This document shows, one piece after another, positions 6,298 through 7,399 of a stretch of 7,399 nt of DNA. The notes under the pieces are model-generated. The model ran no database searches. It saw only the letters and a program-made list of their open reading frames with translations, and was not told the DNA's origin. The number at the start of each line of letters is the position of its first letter. Position 1 is the stretch's first letter. Both the position numbers and the translations under genes were made by a program. Source of the stretch: Chloroflexota bacterium (GTDB lineage: Bacteria; Chloroflexota; Dehalococcoidia; UBA2979); the NCBI GenBank assembly GCA_009391845.1, contig QWJG01000022.1, forward strand, positions 1-7,399, in the 5' to 3' direction.

Positions 6298-6630
6298 ATG
6301 GCCATTTTTTATACTGTAGACGACGATAATTTTAAAGGAGAGCTGATGGGGGCACCTTGGGCCTTGGTCGATTTATGGGCTACCTGGTGTACGCCGTGTC
6401 GCCAACTGGAATTGATTCTCGCAAGTGTGGCGCCCCAATATGCCGATAGGGTGAAGTTTTGCAAGATCGATGTCGATAGCTCTCCCTTGCTGGTGACAAA
6501 GTACAATGTGCAAGCGGTGCCGACACTGCTTTTTTTGTGCGCTGGCACCCTGATCAGTCGCCATGTAGGATTGTTGTCGTCGGGCGAATTGGAGAAAGAG
6601 TTGGACTCGTTTTTAGAGGAGAGCGCGTAG
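6298..6630 (+). CDS. Thioredoxin (WCTPC active site), translationally coupled to TolC-like gene
   Basis: A 110-residue single-domain thioredoxin, close to the usual 105-110. It reduces disulfides in cytoplasmic proteins by exchange with its CXXC pair. The active site is Trp30-Cys31-Thr32-Pro33-Cys34 in LVDLWATWCTPCRQLE, with the buried acidic residue (Asp25) ahead of it; the common Gly between the cysteines is Thr here. The cis-proline loop is AVPTLLFL (Pro75), and KIDVDSSPLLVTKYNV (56-71) matches the central strand and helix. Two extra cysteines, Cys55 and Cys81, could affect redox behaviour. There is no signal peptide or membrane anchor, so a cytoplasmic site is expected although its partner gene encodes an envelope protein. 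Its TAG stop shares one base with the next gene's GTG start. A longer start at 6241 is possible but less likely. Confidence 0.92.
   Translation: MAIFYTVDDDNFKGELMGAPWALVDLWATWCTPCRQLELILASVAPQYADRVKFCKIDVDSSPLLVTKYNVQAVPTLLFLCAGTLISRHVGLLSSGELEKELDSFLEESA
6616..6621 (+). promoter_or_regulatory. Shine-Dalgarno GAGGAG for the TolC-like gene, inside the thioredoxin gene
   Basis: GAGGAG lies eight bases before GTG 6630-6632, within the last codons of the thioredoxin gene. With the one-base stop/start overlap it strongly supports GTG as the start and coupling of translation between the two genes. Confidence 0.75.
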
Positions 6631-7399
6631 TGAGATACGGGTTGATATATGGTCTGCTACTGACGGCTTTTTTGCTGCCGGTCTATGGCGAAGAGGCGCT
6701 GGAGCTTTCTCTGCGTTCGGCACAGGTGCGGGCGGAAAGCTCTAATGTGCTGTTGCGCGCCGCAGCGCAAGATGTAGAAGAGGCCCGCGCCGGTGCGCTG
6801 GAGAGCTGGGCGGGGTATTGGCCCAGCGTGCGCATAAGCGAGCAGGTCGTGCGCAGCGACGATGCGGTCAACGCCTTTGGATTTCGCCTCAAACAAGAGC
6901 GCTTTTCTCAGGCAGACTTCGCCGTCGATCGGCTCAATGCACCGGCGGCTATGAACAATTTTCAGACGCAGATTGAAGTGCAGCAGCCCATCTATAGCGG
7001 CGGTCGCGCTTTGAATGGTCGTCGCCAGGCTGTAGCTGCTTTGCACGGCGCAGAGGCGGCTTTTGAGCGCCAAAACTCGCACGTGCGGCAACAGACGGCG
7101 GTCGCCTATTGGGATTTGGTACTAGCCGTTGCAGTATCGGAAACAGCCGAACAAAGCTTGCAGGCGGCGCGTGCCGATGCCCGCGTTGTCGAGAGCCGCT
7201 ACGAGGAGGGGGCGGCTTTGGGCACGGAACGCTTGGCCGCTCAACTGCGCGCGGTAGAGGCCGAAGTGGCAAGAGAAGCAGCCGTCGCGGCACAGGCATC
7301 GGCACAGGAGGCTTTGAGTCTGCTCTTGGGTTTGGAGGCATCGATGCAGATCCACCCGACGCAGGAGTTGGCAGCAGTAGGGGAAGTGCCCGCTCTCGA
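6630..7399 (+). CDS. TolC-like outer-membrane efflux protein, 3' end off window
   Basis: The frame is open from the GTG at 6630 to the right edge (256 codons), roughly the first half of a TolC-family protein of usual length 420-480. These trimeric channels span the outer membrane and periplasm and serve as exit ducts for RND, MFS or ABC exporters. Residues 1-20 form a signal peptide (MRYGLIYGLLLTAFLLPVYG) with likely cleavage before EE. The first repeat follows: ALELSLRSAQVRAE (23-36), the strand region WPSVRISEQVVRS (64-76), FGFRLKQERFSQADF (83-97), and the strand IEVQQPIYSGGRALNGRR (115-132), a family hallmark. A long coiled-coil-like helical hairpin runs from 133 to about 235 with YEEGAALGTERLAAQLR (191-207). 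Coupled to thioredoxin upstream; a membrane fusion protein and pump may follow downstream, but this is inference. Confidence 0.92.
   Translation, partial: MRYGLIYGLLLTAFLLPVYGEEALELSLRSAQVRAESSNVLLRAAAQDVEEARAGALESWAGYWPSVRISEQVVRSDDAVNAFGFRLKQERFSQADFAVDRLNAPAAMNNFQTQIEVQQPIYSGGRALNGRRQAVAALHGAEAAFERQNSHVRQQTAVAYWDLVLAVAVSETAEQSLQAARADARVVESRYEEGAALGTERLAAQLRAVEAEVAREAAVAAQASAQEALSLLLGLEASMQIHPTQELAAVGEVPAL

Noticed and set aside
6657..7355. Several minus-strand frames opposite the TolC-like gene
   Set aside because: Low-complexity Arg/Pro/Ser-rich shadows; the plus strand carries clear TolC-family motifs and a signal peptide.

Overview
The window looks like chromosomal DNA from a Gram-negative environmental bacterium. 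A TolC-type outer-membrane protein implies two membranes. The sequence is moderately GC-rich, AGGA/GGAG-type ribosome binding sites precede most genes, and the gene content is sugar-related (Gfo/Idh/MocA oxidoreductase, CBM9/DOMON-like protein). Such content is common in uncultivated bacteria of the Latescibacterota/Poribacteria/FCB-PVC kind, but the phylum cannot be fixed from sequence alone. I see no tRNA, rRNA, CRISPR array, insertion sequence or phage gene.

Left half, minus strand, in transcription order: a short Gfo/Idh/MocA-family oxidoreductase (3289-2453), a CBM9-like carbohydrate-binding (DOMON-fold) protein without a signal peptide (2371-1490), and an MsbA/LmrA-type ABC exporter half-transporter (from about 1387, running off the left edge after the Q-loop). 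Gaps of 81 and 102 bases allow a single transcript. The exporter has no ATG, GTG, TTG or CTG at the expected start; an ACG codon sits there behind a well-placed Shine-Dalgarno.

The oxidoreductase is divergent from a plus-strand gene at 3531-6074, separated by a 241-base non-coding stretch. That gene encodes an 847-residue polytopic GT39/PMT-like glycosyltransferase with a long soluble C-terminal tail ending in TPR-like repeats.

Right part, plus strand: a dense 223-base gap (6075-6297) with direct repeats, inverted repeats, a poly-T-loop hairpin, an AT-rich block and a possible 34-residue Cys/His microprotein. It is followed by a thioredoxin (6298-6630, WCTPC active site) whose stop codon overlaps the GTG start of a TolC-like outer-membrane efflux protein (6630 to right edge). 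The last two genes are almost certainly co-translated; downstream genes of an efflux system probably follow outside the window.

Most notable points: the ACG start of the ABC exporter, the candidate C-X2-C-X12-C-X2-H microprotein lying within a structured leader before the thioredoxin-TolC pair, the thioredoxin-TolC coupling itself, and the GT39-TPR fusion. None proves a new system.
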